Positions 41,885 to 53,350 are shown, numbered from the stretch's first letter. The stretch is 64,000 nt of DNA from Branchinecta lynchi (GCA_023053575.1 JAKZAP010000009.1:16907869-16971868), one strand, 5' to 3'. Numbers and translations: made by a program. The notes: generated by a model from the sequence alone, not told the origin.

Positions 41885-43950
41885 AACAAGACCAAAGGCT
41901 TCGATGGGATCCCAAAAATCTAACAACTGATTCAAAATGTTGTTGAACTCAAATGTTGAAACTCAAAGCCGTTGGAACAGAAGAGGAAACAGTCAAGTGG
42001 ATTAAGGAGTTCCTTAGCGGCAGAACTCAGCGAGTCTTCATTTGGGGTAGTAACGGATGTCAAGCACTATCGGACGAAACTGCCGTCACCAGTGGTGTCC
42101 CGCAAGGAACAATCCTTGGTCCGACCCTTTACAATATATATGTCAATGACATGTGTAAGCCTCTGAAAAACAAAAACACCCTGTATGCAGACGACACCAA
42201 GCTCTTCGGACCAGCCGACCATAGGAGTATCCAAGCGGACCTAAACCTACTCACAGCCTGGGCAGACACTTGGTTAACTAAGTTCAACGCAAAGAAGACC
42301 AAAGTCATTCATATTGGGCATAACAACCCCCACAACCAATACACCATGGATACCCCCCACGGAAGACAAGTAATCGAGAGCAGCAACTGCGAAAGGGACC
42401 TTGGTGTGCTTATCGATGCCGAGCTCAAGTTTCACAAGCACACGCAAAACGTCGTCAGTAGTGCTAATCGAGCACTTGGAGTCATCAAGCGAACTGTAAG
42501 CAGTAGGAGTCCTAAGGTGATCAGCAAGTTATACACGTCGCTCGTCAGGCCGAAGCTGGAAGTTGGAGTCTCACTAGCATACCCGCAATACGAGATGGAC
42601 AAACGCATTATCGAAGGTGTCCAGCGACGTGCAACGAAAATGGTCAAAGGATTGCAAAGCACCCCATACCCAGAACGACTCAAAGCCCTGAACATCCCCA
42701 CAATGACCTACAGGAGAAATCGTGGTGATATGATAGCTGTGTACAAGAATTTGAGCAGCAACATCCCACCCAACATTTTCGTGCCAAACACAAGAGGAAC
42801 CACCAGGGGCCACCCAAAAAAGCTGAAGAAGAGGCCTGTACTAAAACGGCATGCACAGAACTTCTTCACAAGTAGGTCGATCAACTTGTGGAACGCGCTA
42901 GCAGATTCCACTGTTACCTGCCAAACAATAAATAGCTTCAAACAACATTTGGACAAGGAGTGGTCAGGCAAACAGTGGAGATTCAACTGGAAACCTGAAC
43001 AAGACAGCACCCATGAAGGCGTATATTAGGAGAAATCCTATTCGCCTGCAATTGCAAATTTGCAGGTAAAATTTGCAGGTAAATAATTGGGTCACGTATT
43101 CGCCATTCAGTCTTCGTCAGATTCCTTGAATAAAGTTAAAAATGGATTCAGCATGTCTCCTTGCCACGACACCGAATCTCTTAATTGATTAGAAATAACT
43201 TTGAGCTTCAACCAAATTTCCAGGTTCAGCCGAATTCGCGATGAACTATTTGTCCAACAAGAAAACTAAGTTCAAATATGGATTCAGCGGACCTCCTTAC
43301 CACTCAGTGAATATCTTATTAGCTTATAAAACTTAAATGATGTTACCGTAAATTCGAAACCCCTACTGCCTCTAAAGATAGGACTAAATGACCCATCTAC
43401 GAACTTGATCTGTATTTTACCAGTGAATCCTCATTGAACAACATCATCGCTTGAACAACTTATTTCCTCCTTTGAACATTATATATATATATTTACCCCT
43501 TCAATCTTCGATTACACTACTAGTTCTCTCCAACGTTCATAAAAATAAACAAATGAATGTCGTCATCAAACGCACAGAGCTTTACTGGTTTGAGAATGAA
43601 GGGGTAGGGCCGAATGCTTTAGCTATAGCCGAAAATTGGTCGACAAATTTTGTGTCCCGTTTCACCGGGTTCCGAGTAAACTACTTGTCTCTTTCATAGT
43701 CGGATTCAGCATATCTTCTTACCCCTAAATTAACTATCTCAATAGCTTAATTTGAAACCCCCTTCCCCACCCCTAAATCTAGGGCTACAGAGCCCATCTA
43801 CGACTTTGACCCTGTCCTTGACCCAAAGAATCCTCACCGCCAAGTTTCATCAAAACATCTCGTTCCTTTCGAGAGTTATTGTGCTAACAGACGGACAGAC
43901 GGATAACTTTTGCGACGTCATAGCTATCCCTCTACTTACTTTTTGGGATA
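41885..43950 (-). mobile_element. Family A element, copy 5, split by a LINE
   Basis: The 3' end (AACAAGACCAAAGGCTTCGA at 41885, GGGATCCC at 41907) is followed by about 35 bp of family A tail, then the LINE (to about 43085). The family A tail then resumes (CAGTCTTCGTCAGATTCCTT at 43110), with array units and the head (AGACGGACAGACGGATAAC near 43893). The 5' GGGATCCC is damaged to GGGATAAA at 43945. Confidence 0.82.
41953..43085 (+). CDS. LINE reverse transcriptase (CR1/Jockey-like), C-terminal half
   Basis: Open frame 41953-43029, 358 codons. It contains WIKEFLSGRTQRVF, VTSGVPQGTILGPTLYNIYV, the catalytic LYADDTKLFG, FNAKKTKVIHIGH, RDLGVLIDAELKF, LVRPKLEVGVSLAYP, and the C-terminal RGHPKKLKKRPVLKR, then FFTSRSINLWNALAD, typical of CR1/Jockey-group LINEs. 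The first RT motifs and the endonuclease are absent (5' truncation on insertion). The 3' end carries short direct repeats (AATTTGCAGGTAA at 43052-43085), a common CR1-like feature. The ATG is internal, not a true start. The element sits inside family A copy 5. The frame is uninterrupted. Confidence 0.85.
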
Positions 43951-44054
43951 AAAAAATAAGAGCAAGAAACTCATGTGGCAATTGCAAGGGTGGCTAAGAA
44001 GATGAAATGTACAATTTGTCTTGTCCTATTTTTTTGTTTCTTTTTATTATTGGT

Positions 44055-44430
44055 AAGCAAAACCCTTGAGACATGAATAGATCGTGGAAATCACGAGAAT
44101 TGGTTTTGACGAGTTTGGTAAAAAATATTTTTTTATTTTTGAACTTTGCCGTAATGATGCGCACTTTAAAGGCGCTAGAAATTCATCTGAAAGCAAAATC
44201 CTTGAGACAAAAAAGTTAACAAGCCCTTGGGGATCAAAAGAATTTTTATTAAATTTTCGGTCAAGATGCGCACGTTAAGGGAGCTAGAAATTCATTTGTA
44301 AGCAAAATCATTGAGACAAAAATGATAATCGGCTCATGGCGATCATGAAAATGTATATTTTGCTTAAAAGTATTTCTCTTACTTTGCGGTCAAGATTGGT
44401 ACTTGAAGGAATAGTGGGATTTGAAAAATT
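44055..44430 (+). repeat. Family G tandem units
   Basis: About three units of roughly 110-125 bp with AAGCAAAA(C/T)C.TTGAGACA, GATCATGAAAAT-like and GCGCAC(T/G)TTAA motifs. It abuts the family F block to the right, as also seen at 48.6-49.9 kb and inverted at 51.0-52.6 kb. Confidence 0.62.
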
Positions 44431-44439
44431 GCGATTTGT

Positions 44440-45500
44440 AAGCCAATCTCTTTCATCGTCTATCACATCTGGACGTACCTTAATTTGCGATCACCGGAAT
44501 TCCCCCCCCCCCAACTCCCCCCAGAGTGTCCAAAACCAATCCGGTTCTGTGATCGATTTATCCAGAGTATCTGTTTGTTATTCCCACAAAGTTCCATTCT
44601 GATCTCTCCAGTCTAAGCCGGTAACGTATTCCTCTCCCCCAATAGTTGTCCGATCCGGTCCGTACATGAAAGAGACCACCAGCGTCACCTCTGTTCAATT
44701 ACTAAATTTCACTCGAATGTGCTAACCCTTTATAAAATTACGCATGACTGAATATTCCGGATTCCCCCCTTCCTCCACCACCCCCTCGCCCACGATTATC
44801 GGATCGAGAAATTTTTCCATTTCAGTTTCATTGGGTCCCTGCTATGCCTGCTAAGTTTCGTCGTGAAAATCTCCAAAAACCGCCACCACCGGAATTCCAG
44901 GAAACACCCCTTCCCCTCAAGTTCCCGAATCCAGTCCAATTGTGTAAACGATGTATCTAGTCAGATGCTTGTTCTTCCTAGCAAGTTTCACTCCGATCCC
45001 TCTATTCTAACCGTTTCTCGACATTTCCAGCGCCCCCCCCCCCAACTCCCCCATAGCTATCGAATAAGGTCCGGATTTCAAATGGGACATCAAATATATA
45101 TCATCTATTCAGTTATTAAGTTTCATTCCAAGCGATCACCCGTTCGAAAGTGACACACCATTCAATTTTCCGAATTCCCCCGCCCTCCACTCCCCCCACC
45201 AAGATGGCCGGATCGGGAAACTGATTATTTCCTAGATAGTTTGTTCGGGTTCTTGATTTGCCTGCTAACTTTCATCGTCCAGAACATCTGGAAGTACACT
45301 AACTCGAAAAAGTATGACAAACTGCCGTCAGTTTTCCAGATTCCTCCGCCCTCGACTCCCCCGCAGATTTTCGGATCGGAAAAACTGATTATTTCCAGGT
45401 TAGTTTGGTCGGGTCCCTGATACGCCTGGCAAGTTTCATCCTCCTAGCACTTCTGGAAGTACCCTAACTCGAGAACAGTGAACAGTGGACCGATAGACCG
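44440..45500 (+). repeat. Family F minisatellite block
   Basis: Diverged units of about 200 bp with AAGTTTCA(C/T)TCCGATCCCTC, CCCCCCAACTCCCCC and GGATCGGGAAA motifs. The end contains GACCGATAGACCGAAC, corresponding to the GACCGACCGACC run that closes the gene 6 intron copy. Non-coding. Confidence 0.65.
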
Positions 45501-45519
45501 AACATGATCCAAGAATTGG

Positions 45520-45860
45520 CGGAACTATGATCAGTAAAACCGCAATGAGAGAAGCGGTTCGTTCTGGGCACGTTTGCAAAGAAGAGAATCATTTTGCTCT
45601 GAGGTATGAATTAATTCCCTTCACAGTTAACAGCATTTTACAGGCTTTCCTAAATAAGACGGGAACATTCGTAAATGAGATATCCGGCCCAACTTATAAA
45701 ACTTCAATCTGAGCTTGAGCAAAAGTTTCCATTTGACTGAATGCTAGAAAAATATTTTACTGAACACTTAAGTACAATACACACATATATATATATATAT
45801 ATATATATGGTGGCGACTCTAAGGGCTTATGGCTTCTTAGACTTCGCAATCAGGGCTAGC
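45520..45860 (-). pseudogene. 3' remnant of a seventh cuticle gene
   Basis: Minus strand 45860-45827 encodes only ALIAKSKKP and the stop; the paralogs read ALIAKSKKA. The shared CTAAGGGCTTATGCC context (here ATGGCTTC) and about 300 bp of 3' flank related to genes 3 and 4 follow to about 45520. Upstream of residue ALI the gene is absent: sequence from 45861 on is unrelated. A (TA)n run lies at 45785-45808. Confidence 0.72.
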
Positions 45861-46355
45861 TCTAGCTATGATACGGTAACAGATTTCTTTATATTTATAC
45901 TGACTATCAAGCCACTAAAGCCACTTAACTTTTCAAGCGACTAAAGCATTACACTAACGAATTTCTGGCTGTGAATTGATTTTATACTATCCAGTACTTG
46001 CCGGACTGACTCAACTATTTAACTGAAAACTGGAGGGGTATATGCGGATCCAAAAACTACGCTGCGTCTTATATACAATCTATCAATATGGGGTTCGGTC
46101 TCATGGTCGTTAATAAGGACTATTCTCTCTCCCATTCCCCAGATAGGTCCAATTCCGTTCCAAGTCAAAAGATCTGAGTTCCAGGTATTCTACAATAACC
46201 GCTAACGAAGAGCAATGAAAGAGCATTTTAGACCAGATATTCAAGGTTCGAAGTAGCACTAACGGTACCCAAAATTGATCGACAGAACATGGGATAAAAC
46301 CACTACTAACCGGTAGGAATGGTTATTATGAACGCAACTCTAGCCTTTCTCTCGG
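45861..46355. other. No gene recognised
   Basis: AT-rich, no motif recognised. Confidence 0.3.
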
Positions 46356-46359
46356 TAAA

Positions 46360-46545
46360 ATCCTAACAACAGTAAACCTCCGTAAAATCCTAACTCGGTC
46401 AACTCCTAAACTCGGTAAAATCGTAACTCGGTAAAAACCTAACTCGGTAAAATCCTAACTCGGTAAATTCCTAACTCGGTAAGATCCTAACCTCGGTAAA
46501 ATCCTAACTCCGTAAAATCCTAACCTCGGTAAAAATCCTAACACC
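46360..46545 (+). repeat. Short minisatellite, 15-18-bp unit
   Basis: About eleven units of CTCGGTAAAATCCTAA with small changes (TTC for ATC, AAAA for AAA, CTCCG for CTCGG). Confidence 0.88.
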
Positions 46546-46871
46546 GGCCAGCATTATTTAGGAATTAGTATTCGTCTTTTACAACAACAGATCAAATAAT
46601 ACTGGCCACTCACTAATTATTGGACAGACTCGGGGGACACAAACTTTTACTTGAAAACTGATAAGCTTTAAGCACGAACGGCATCCTCAACACAAATTAC
46701 TGAAGGAAAAGGATAGGTATAAGGTTTGTTTCTCGGAAGAGCCTAATTTTGCAAACGATCCCGAAAATCCAACCGAAAAACAGAATTCCGTTCTGGGAGT
46801 GTGTGTGGGCATGCACTGTGAATACACTGCGGTTACAATGCAGCAATCGAAAAATTTCATATAGCTATAGC

Positions 46872-46903
46872 TATTTCGTAATACTTATAAGTATTACGAA
46901 ATA
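46872..46903. repeat. Perfect 32-bp palindrome
   Basis: TATTTCGTAATACTTA is immediately followed by its exact reverse complement. With one unpaired base per side AGCT/AGCT extends it. Possibly a tiny foldback element. Confidence 0.9.
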
Positions 46904-47229
46904 AGCTTTTTTTCCTTCCAACAGAGACAAGGTTCAGCAAACAGGCCCGGATTTACATATTTCTAGGCACAAGGTCAAATCTTATTTTTTCTGCAACCCT
47001 TACGATGCGTACCTTTTCGTCAAGCTAGATATTTCGACTGCTTCCCATGCACCACCCGGAAACAAGATCGAAAACTTGGCGGCATCACAATCCGCAAAAT
47101 AGTAATGAAAGGGAAGGGGATCTCTCTGGGGTATGATCGCAATTAAGGTAAGCAGTTTCACCGCTTAAGTTGAGCTCCCTATTAAGCCTATTCTGAAATT
47201 TCATTTCGACAGATTATTAAATAAAATAT
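46904..47229. other. No gene; 3' flank of cuticle gene 4
   Basis: CGGCATCACAATCCGCAAAA (47079) is related to the 3' flank of the remnant at 45.5 kb. No other feature was recognised. Confidence 0.4.
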
Positions 47230-47235
47230 TTTATT
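47230..47235 (-). terminator. Poly(A) signal of cuticle gene 4
   Basis: AATAAA on the minus strand about 55 bp past the stop, in the context GATAATAAAATA, also found at the equivalent place in genes 5 and 6. Confidence 0.65.
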
Positions 47236-47289
47236 ATCACTGGAAAAGTTTATATACATAATATATACATAACAGCGACTCGTAAGGGC

Positions 47290-47920
47290 TTATGCCTTCT
47301 TAGACTTCGCAATTAGGGCCAGCAACTTAGCAACATGAGCTGGGACGGGTGGAAGGGGTGGTGGGGTTGGCAGATGGTCTCCTGTGGGCTGGAATCCGTT
47401 GTCATCAGCTTTGTAGGTGAGGGTAATCACGGTTCCGTCAGGGGCTGTGTAGCTGTAGGATCCTTCAGCAGCTGCTCCAAACTCCTTATCAACACTGATC
47501 TGCTTTCCACTCTCAGAGACCTTGATACCGTTGCTGGTCTCAAAGCTGTGTTTGTAACTTCCGTCTTCGGGATTGGCTTCGAAGGATTCCCTGACGACTG
47601 TAGCATCTTTGTCAGCGGCCATGGCTGCGACGACACAGAAACAGAAGGCAATGAACTGGGGGAGAGAATTTGTTAGAGTCAGGAAGACCACACACAATAA
47701 CTAGCTAACTGATAATATCCCTGGTGTTGCTGTCAGAGAACTAACTATACATCCACGACCTAGCCTGGTGAATAAAATTCCAGAAAGACGAGTCCTGGGT
47801 GAATCCCCCTCTAAAACAAAGCCAGCTCGGCTTCGAGAGTAAAAAACAAAACGCTATTTGTTGATATATCTTGTTTAAAGCTTGATAAGGCTGAACAATT
47901 AGCTTACTTACCAGTTTCAT
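47290..47920 (-). CDS. RR-1 cuticular protein, gene 4
   Basis: Coding exons 47920-47912 (MKL) and 47655-47290, intron 256 bp (the shortest of the six), phase 0. Product 124 residues: signal peptide MKLFIAFCFCVVAAMA, then [20 protein letters not shown] and KHSFETSNGIKVSESGKQIS, then the [20 protein letters not shown] block and [13 protein letters not shown]. Unique changes are Glu for Asp in FEANPED and Ser for Pro in KQISVD. Subgroup with genes 5 and 6. Extracellular chitin-binding role is inferred from the family. Confidence 0.95.
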
Positions 47921-47965
47921 GCTGAAAAGAAAATTCAATACTGCTTGAACAACAACTGAGAAGCG

Positions 47966-48052
47966 ACTGACGATATTGCTATGTTCTATTACTGGTTATA
48001 TGAAGAACCATCAACTGGTACCACATCACGCGACAAGGTTGCGGTTCACCTC
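47966..48052 (-). promoter_or_regulatory. Promoter of cuticle gene 4
   Basis: Minus strand: box GGTGAACCGCAACCTTGTCG (one change from the consensus), TATA CATATAAC (about 48002-47995), initiator TCAGT (47970-47966), 30 bp apart. Farther upstream TTACAACCGGTTTAA (about 48157) is shared with the orphan promoter at 50.1 kb. Confidence 0.78.
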
Positions 48053-48289
48053 CGTAAGATCCAATCTATTATGCATTTTGGAATTGCAAGGATATAACAT
48101 AACCGGCCTTAGATCTCATAGTTGACTTTTTTTTACGGTCCATAGTTGACTTGTTTACAACCGGTTTAAGACCCATCTTCACGTGAATGAAATTAGTTTT
48201 ATGTTTTTAACAGGATTGCATATTTATGCGCAAGTTCAATGACTGCAGCTGTACTGTATAGACAGGGCTTGTCACAGTTAGACATCACG

Positions 48290-49895
48290 GCGGATTTTGC
48301 ATCAAACGCTGAGGCCACCGGGACCGATCTGTGTATCAGGTAAGGTGTGCGCTGTCGAGGTCGTATGGCTTTTCCTAGACCCTCGCCCAACTCCCATGAA
48401 ATACATGCCCCAAGTGGGTCACAAGATTTTCAAAAACCCTGACTCTTACTGCCCCCACAGTAGCCAAACCCGATCTGGACCTGTGACCAAATGTCTAGGA
48501 CATGTTACCCTACAAAAGCAGTCCTCGCGAGTGACACAAAAATATGTTTACGTTTTGCAGTTAAGGCACACACTGTACAAAAATGAAAATCTCCTTTTTG
48601 GGCTCAAGTATCTGTTCACCATGTGAAGATGGACGCTATAAAGGCTGCTAGGAATTCATACGTAAGTAAAACTCTTGGCACAGAAAGGATCACGGGTACT
48701 TGGTGAACTGGAAAATGTCTCGTTTGGATAAAATTACTTTTGCACTGCGAAGTTAAGATCCGCACTTTGAGGCTATTAGTAATTCATTTTTAGGGCTCTT
48801 GGGAACATGACAATATATGTCATCCAGTCACGACCTGACACAAAAATCCAGTTCTGAAGTTTCGTCCAAAACGAAGAACTGGTTCGATAGTTAAGGGTGT
48901 CCCATTAAACCTTGTTTGGTCCGTATCAAATTTAATAGTCCTATCCTATCTGCAAGCACCCTAAATCGCGTTCCGCGAGATTTTCGCCCCCCCCCCCCCG
49001 CCAACTTCCCCTCCCCGTGACTGGAACATCTATGAGGTGTACTCTTGCCTTATGCCAAGTTCCATCCAAATCAAATCACTTGTTCCAGAGTTATGCATCT
49101 CGCAAGATTTCTGGTACCCCCGCCCTGCAACTCCCAACACAGTGGATGGATCTGGTCCGGTTTATAACTCATGTATTATGTTTTTCTTCCCAACTTCCGT
49201 CCCAATTCTTCGATCTAAAGCATGCCATGAGATTTCAAGTGACACTTCCATCCTCCACCACTGTCGGATTCGGTCCGGAGAAGCGGTTCATCTGGAACAT
49301 GTTTTATCCTAATTAAGTATCTGTCAAATCAAAAGTGTTGCATGGATTAAATTGTCGGATTCTCCCTGCCTCTGCTCCTCCCAGGGTAGCGGGATCCAGG
49401 AAGTGATGAAATATAATTCATCCCTAGTCTGCCTGCCAAATTCGATCGTTCTAGCAATTCTGGAAGTGCAACTCGCGATCGAAGTGCAACTGCTGAGAAT
49501 CCCCTTAAAATCTCCCATACTGCCCGAACCCAGTAAGGTCTTATAAATGACATCTCTAGAGCTCGTTCTTCAGACCAAGCCTAGTCCCGATTCCTCGATT
49601 GTAAGTGAACCAGGCAATTTACGGTTCCCCTCTCTGACTAGCCGAAGTTGCCAAATCCGGAGATACAACATCTGAGACGCGTGCCATTACCAATTATCAT
49701 GTTTCGTTCAGATCCTATCAACAGTTCCAAAGTTATTCATGCCTCAACATTCCGGACTAACCTTCCTGTACTCCCCCCAAGATGGTGGGGTCCTTATCAT
49801 GAATGTTTCATCCTCCTTGCACATCCGGAAGGACTCTTAACTCGCGATCACCGGGCCGACAGACTGACGGAAAGCGATCGGTATACGGCACTTTA
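48290..49895 (+). repeat. Family G plus family F composite block
   Basis: G-type units (48560-48800) are flanked by F-type units (48350-48550 and 48930-49890). F motifs: CCCCCGCCAACTTCCCC, TCCGGTTTATAACTC-like and CGATCTAAAGCATGCCATGA. The right end is ACTGACGGAAAGCGATCGGT, then ATACGGCAC, corresponding to the terminal TATGGCAC of the gene 6 intron copy. It sits where the body of a lost cuticle gene should be, between its promoter (50.1 kb) and gene 4. Confidence 0.6.
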
Positions 49896-49904
49896 GCCGA
49901 ATGG

Positions 49905-50290
49905 ACCCCCTTACCTGCTGAACAAATTCCCTGGCAACTTTATTCTGTATGAATACTTTCCTAAAAGGACAGCCTGCTCGAGATACAACAAAAAGAGATA
50001 CAACCCTGATACAAGAAAAATCAAGCAGAGATTCATCGACGGGCCTTGCAATGGCTAAGTTGGTACTGTGCAACTAAACTGATCATGATGCTATTTTTCA
50101 TTGTTGTAAGAATAACCAACCGGCAGCATATCACTCGTTAAGGTTACCGTTCACCTCCGCAACATGTAATCCAGTTTAAATATTTTGCAAGGATGCGAAA
50201 GACACCAGTCTCTTTCTTGACTGGTTATACTTGTTTACAACCGGTTTAATACTCATGTTCACGTGAATGACATTAGTTTGTTACTGGTTT
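49905..50290 (-). pseudogene. Orphan cuticle-gene promoter and intron remnant
   Basis: Minus strand: CCAGTCTCTTTC-type block (50203), box GGTGAACGGTAACCTTAACG (50157-50138), a decayed TATA region and an initiator ATCAGT (about 50087). No MKL exon follows. Farther down, CCTAAAAGGACAGCCTGCTC (49960-49980, plus strand) matches intron sequence of genes 5 and 6. The exons are gone. Far-upstream blocks near 50500 also match gene 3. This is a decayed eighth copy. Confidence 0.72.
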
Positions 50291-50860
50291 GTCATTAAGT
50301 ATGCATTATCTGGCGTAGCTATTAGTGCAAATGTACGCGGCATGTTTAGGCTACTATGGAATACTATAACCGATTGCGGCGTAGCCCCCCCCCCCCTCTG
50401 GGCTCGGGGGGAGGTGGCCAGAAAGTGCCGACTAAATACCGGAATACTGAGGGTCACAGATCCTTTTGCTTGACATCAGATTTTGCCGAGGTATCATTAG
50501 GTGAAGGGAGCTGCCCCTTTGCTTTCCACGTGCCCAATAGCTACCCAGGACAAATAAAAAAGAACCGAGAATTTCAGTTCATCATTTGCATTGTGACAAG
50601 CAGTTGCTCAATTCAAGTTTGTCGAAGTTCACTCATAGTAATTTAACCTCTGTCAATCCGAGACCAGCTAACATTCAGTCCCTTTTCCACTTAACAACGG
50701 CTGGTTTATTTTGTACACCAGTAAAAAAAATTTCGCATTAATTTGAATTTTTAACACCTTACCTCAGACCGGATCCGGTTCAGACATACACATTGCATTC
50801 TTGGCCTTTTGTTAGACATCTAGAAAGTATTTTTTTTCCGATTCAGATCACCGATTCAAA
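50291..50860. other. Far-upstream flank of the orphan copy; no gene
   Basis: A C-run (50386-50396) and the GGAGCTGCCCCTTTGCTTTC block (50508) related to the gene 3 upstream flank. Nothing else was recognised. Confidence 0.4.
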
Positions 50861-50867
50861 CAAAACA

Positions 50868-51038
50868 ATGGGCAAGACTCAAAGCACCAAAGGCGAACAA
50901 TTGCAGGAATTTCTAGAAACGCAGTTAACCTGGATTCTTACAAGATTAAGTATTCTTTTAGTCTTCTATATCTTCCTTAAGTCAGGATCCCTGTTCTGGG
51001 GCAGATCCTGTTTTTATGGCCGTTGCAGATTCGCTCAA
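50868..51038 (+). other. Recurrent small ORF of unknown identity, copy 1
   Basis: ATG at 50868 opens MGKTQSTKGEQLQEFLETQL, continuing through a hydrophobic LSILLVFYIFL stretch and remaining open to 51120. Relatives lie at 56038-56169 (MGKTQNTEGEQLSEFQETQF, stop after GSLF) and 61050-61110 (start lost, early TGA). The copies move with the cuticle units. Decay in two of three argues against a working gene, but the open frame here is notable. No homology was recognised. Confidence 0.3.
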
Positions 51039-52568
51039 GTGCCATATACCAATCACATTTCGGTCGATCTGTTAGGCCACTGTTCTCGAGCTAGGCTACT
51101 TCAAAAAGTGCTAGGACTATGAAACTTGGCAGGCATATCAGGGTCCCGACCAAACTAACCGGAAATAGTCACTTCCCCGATCCGACCACCGTGTGGGGTA
51201 GTGGAGGGAAGGGGAATCTGGAATCTTGAGGAATGTATAACTTTGGAACGGGTGATCGAATATTAACGAAACTTGATATTTGGAAACAACTCGTCTCTCA
51301 CATATCCCATTCAAGTCCGGACCGGATCCGATGAATGTCGGGGGTGGGAGGGGGGAACCGGGAATTTTGAGTCACGCTTAGAGTGAAGCGATTGGGATGA
51401 AACTTGGTGGGAAGACCAAGCACGAAACTAGATACATCAGTGATAGAACCGGATCGGATTTGGGCACTATGGTGGGAGTTAAAGGGGGGGGGGGCAGTAT
51501 TCCGGTGATCGCGAGTTAAGGTACTTCCAGATGTGTTAGGACGATGAAAATTGTCTTGAACATTAGAGACTTGACATGATTGGCTTAGAAATAGTCAGTT
51601 CCATGACTCGACCATCGTGGGGGGCGTAGAGGGGGAATCTGGAAACTTGAGGTATGTATAAGTTTTGGACGGGTGATCGGATCTTAATGAAACTTGATAT
51701 TTGGGAAGACCTCGTGTCTCAAATTTCCTTTTTAAAGGCCGGATCTGATCCGATAACTGTTGGGGGGGGGGGGTAGAGAACCAGAAATCTTGTGACACGA
51801 TTAGAGTGGAGCGATAGGGATGAAGCTTGGTTGGAAGAGCATGCACAAGCCCTAGAAACATCAGTGACAGAATCGGACCCGGATTCGGGCACTGTGAGGG
51901 GAGTTGGTGGTGGGGGGGGGAGGGGTCCGGAATTCCGGTGATCGCGATTTAAGGGACTTCTAGATGTGCTAAGACGATGAAACTTGGCTTGGGCATTAGA
52001 GACATGACAAGATTGGCTTAGAAAGTGTCCCTTCCCAGATCCAACTATCCCTTAAAGTACTAATCCTAATCGCAAAGTACAAAAATACTTTTAAGCAAAA
52101 TATACATTTACATCATCCTCATGAGCCCATGATAATTTTTGCCTCAAGGGTTTGGCTCAAAAATTATTTTTTTGCACCTTTAAGGCGCTTATCTTAACCG
52201 AAAAGTAAAAAAAAAAAAAAATACTTTTCACCAAACGATATATATTCATGACCCCAGGGGCCCATGACCATTTTTGCCTCAAGGGATTTGCTTACAAGTG
52301 AATTCCTTAAAGTAAAAACAATAATTTTGAGCAAAATATACATTTTCATGATCCTGTTCATTCCAGATGAATCTATAGCACCCTTAAAGTGCTCATCATC
52401 ACAGCCAAATGAAAAAATAAAATAGTTTTTACGAACAATACATTCTCGTGATTCCAAGTACCCATGATCATTCTTATCTCAAGGGTTTTGCTTACAAAAG
52501 ATCACAACAAACCCACGAATTGACGAATTCCTACTTTCATCTTCTGATCCAGCCTTGCAAGTGCCATA
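51039..52568 (-). mobile_element. Family F plus G element, minus, with GTGCCATA at both ends
   Basis: Bounded by GTGCCATA at 51039-51046 and 52561-52568. In minus orientation the left end reads GCTCATATGGCACTTGC, the same as the left end of the copy in gene 6's intron (58364-58379). F units occupy 51110-52050 and G units 52060-52500. No coding. The matching ends make this a discrete element rather than background sequence. Confidence 0.65.
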
Positions 52569-52595
52569 TGAGCCTCAAGCTCTTGTTATTTCAGA

Positions 52596-52714
52596 CAACG
52601 AACCCGGCTCCTACTCTTGACTTTTCACAAATTTTCACGACAGTAGTGCAGTCATGCGCAGCATACCGGCTTTCGCTGCAGCGAACAAGGCATCGGCAGA
52701 TATCAGTTACTAAC
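52596..52714 (+). other. Recurrent exon-like segment, copy 1
   Basis: After TTATTTCAG the frame reads TTNPAPTLDFS, then VQSCAAYRLS, to VTNQ and a TAG stop. The same frame and stop occur at 61210-61329 (TTNPAPTLDFS ... VTNQ, TAA-type end), while the copy at 56190-56305 has lost about 10 bp. A pyrimidine-rich stretch plus CAG precedes each. Possibly a last exon linked to the small ORF upstream; unproven. Confidence 0.28.
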
Positions 52715-52776
52715 CAGTAAACTTTGTCCAAGATAAATTTTTTTTCGGGGGGAGGGGGGGGGGGGTGATATATTGG

Positions 52777-53350
52777 GGGATCCCAAATGAAAGTTAGGTA
52801 ATCTTTTACATCACCATATGGCTATGGAATCATAGATCTGTCCGTCTGTCTGTGACCATAAATACCGAACGGAATGAGATATTTTGGCGTAAATTGGTTC
52901 ACAGAGTCGACATGGGTGAGGTTGAATTCTTAGAAGTGAGTCGAGTTCTTAGTGTGTCAACACGTAGGGTTGTGGAGAGTGGCTCACCAAAAATTTGGAC
53001 GATACAGTATTAAGATCAGTTTGATTACAACATTTAAATTAAACTTCACTGACAATGAGATATTCCCTATACTTATTCTGCCGACGAGTTGGACGTCGAA
53101 ACATAATACGCTTACTAGAAAAGATTTAACCTAACAAGCTTTAGTGAAGGAAATGATTTTTTGCAAAAAAGTACCGACAAAAAATGTTGGTAGGCTTAGA
53201 TCATCTCTGGGGGGGGAGGGGGAGAGCCTCTTAGTTAAGCCAAGCCGTTGCTTGCCGGACCCCCGCACTTTCGTGTGTGGGGGGGGGATGAAACGGCGAG
53301 GGTTTAAAAAATTCCGACGTTACGGTAACATGACGGAACTTCTATAGTTC
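52777..53350 (+). repeat. Family B block, copy 1
   Basis: It starts GGGATCCCAAATGAAAGTTA after a long G run, has CTGTCCGTCTGTCTGTGACC, then GAATGAGATATTTTGGCG, and ends near TACGGTAACATGACGG. It is a relative of the family A head without the 136-bp array. Homologous blocks at 56522 and 62955 mark the start of each duplicated cuticle unit. G runs at 52747-52765, 53210 and 53280. Confidence 0.68.
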
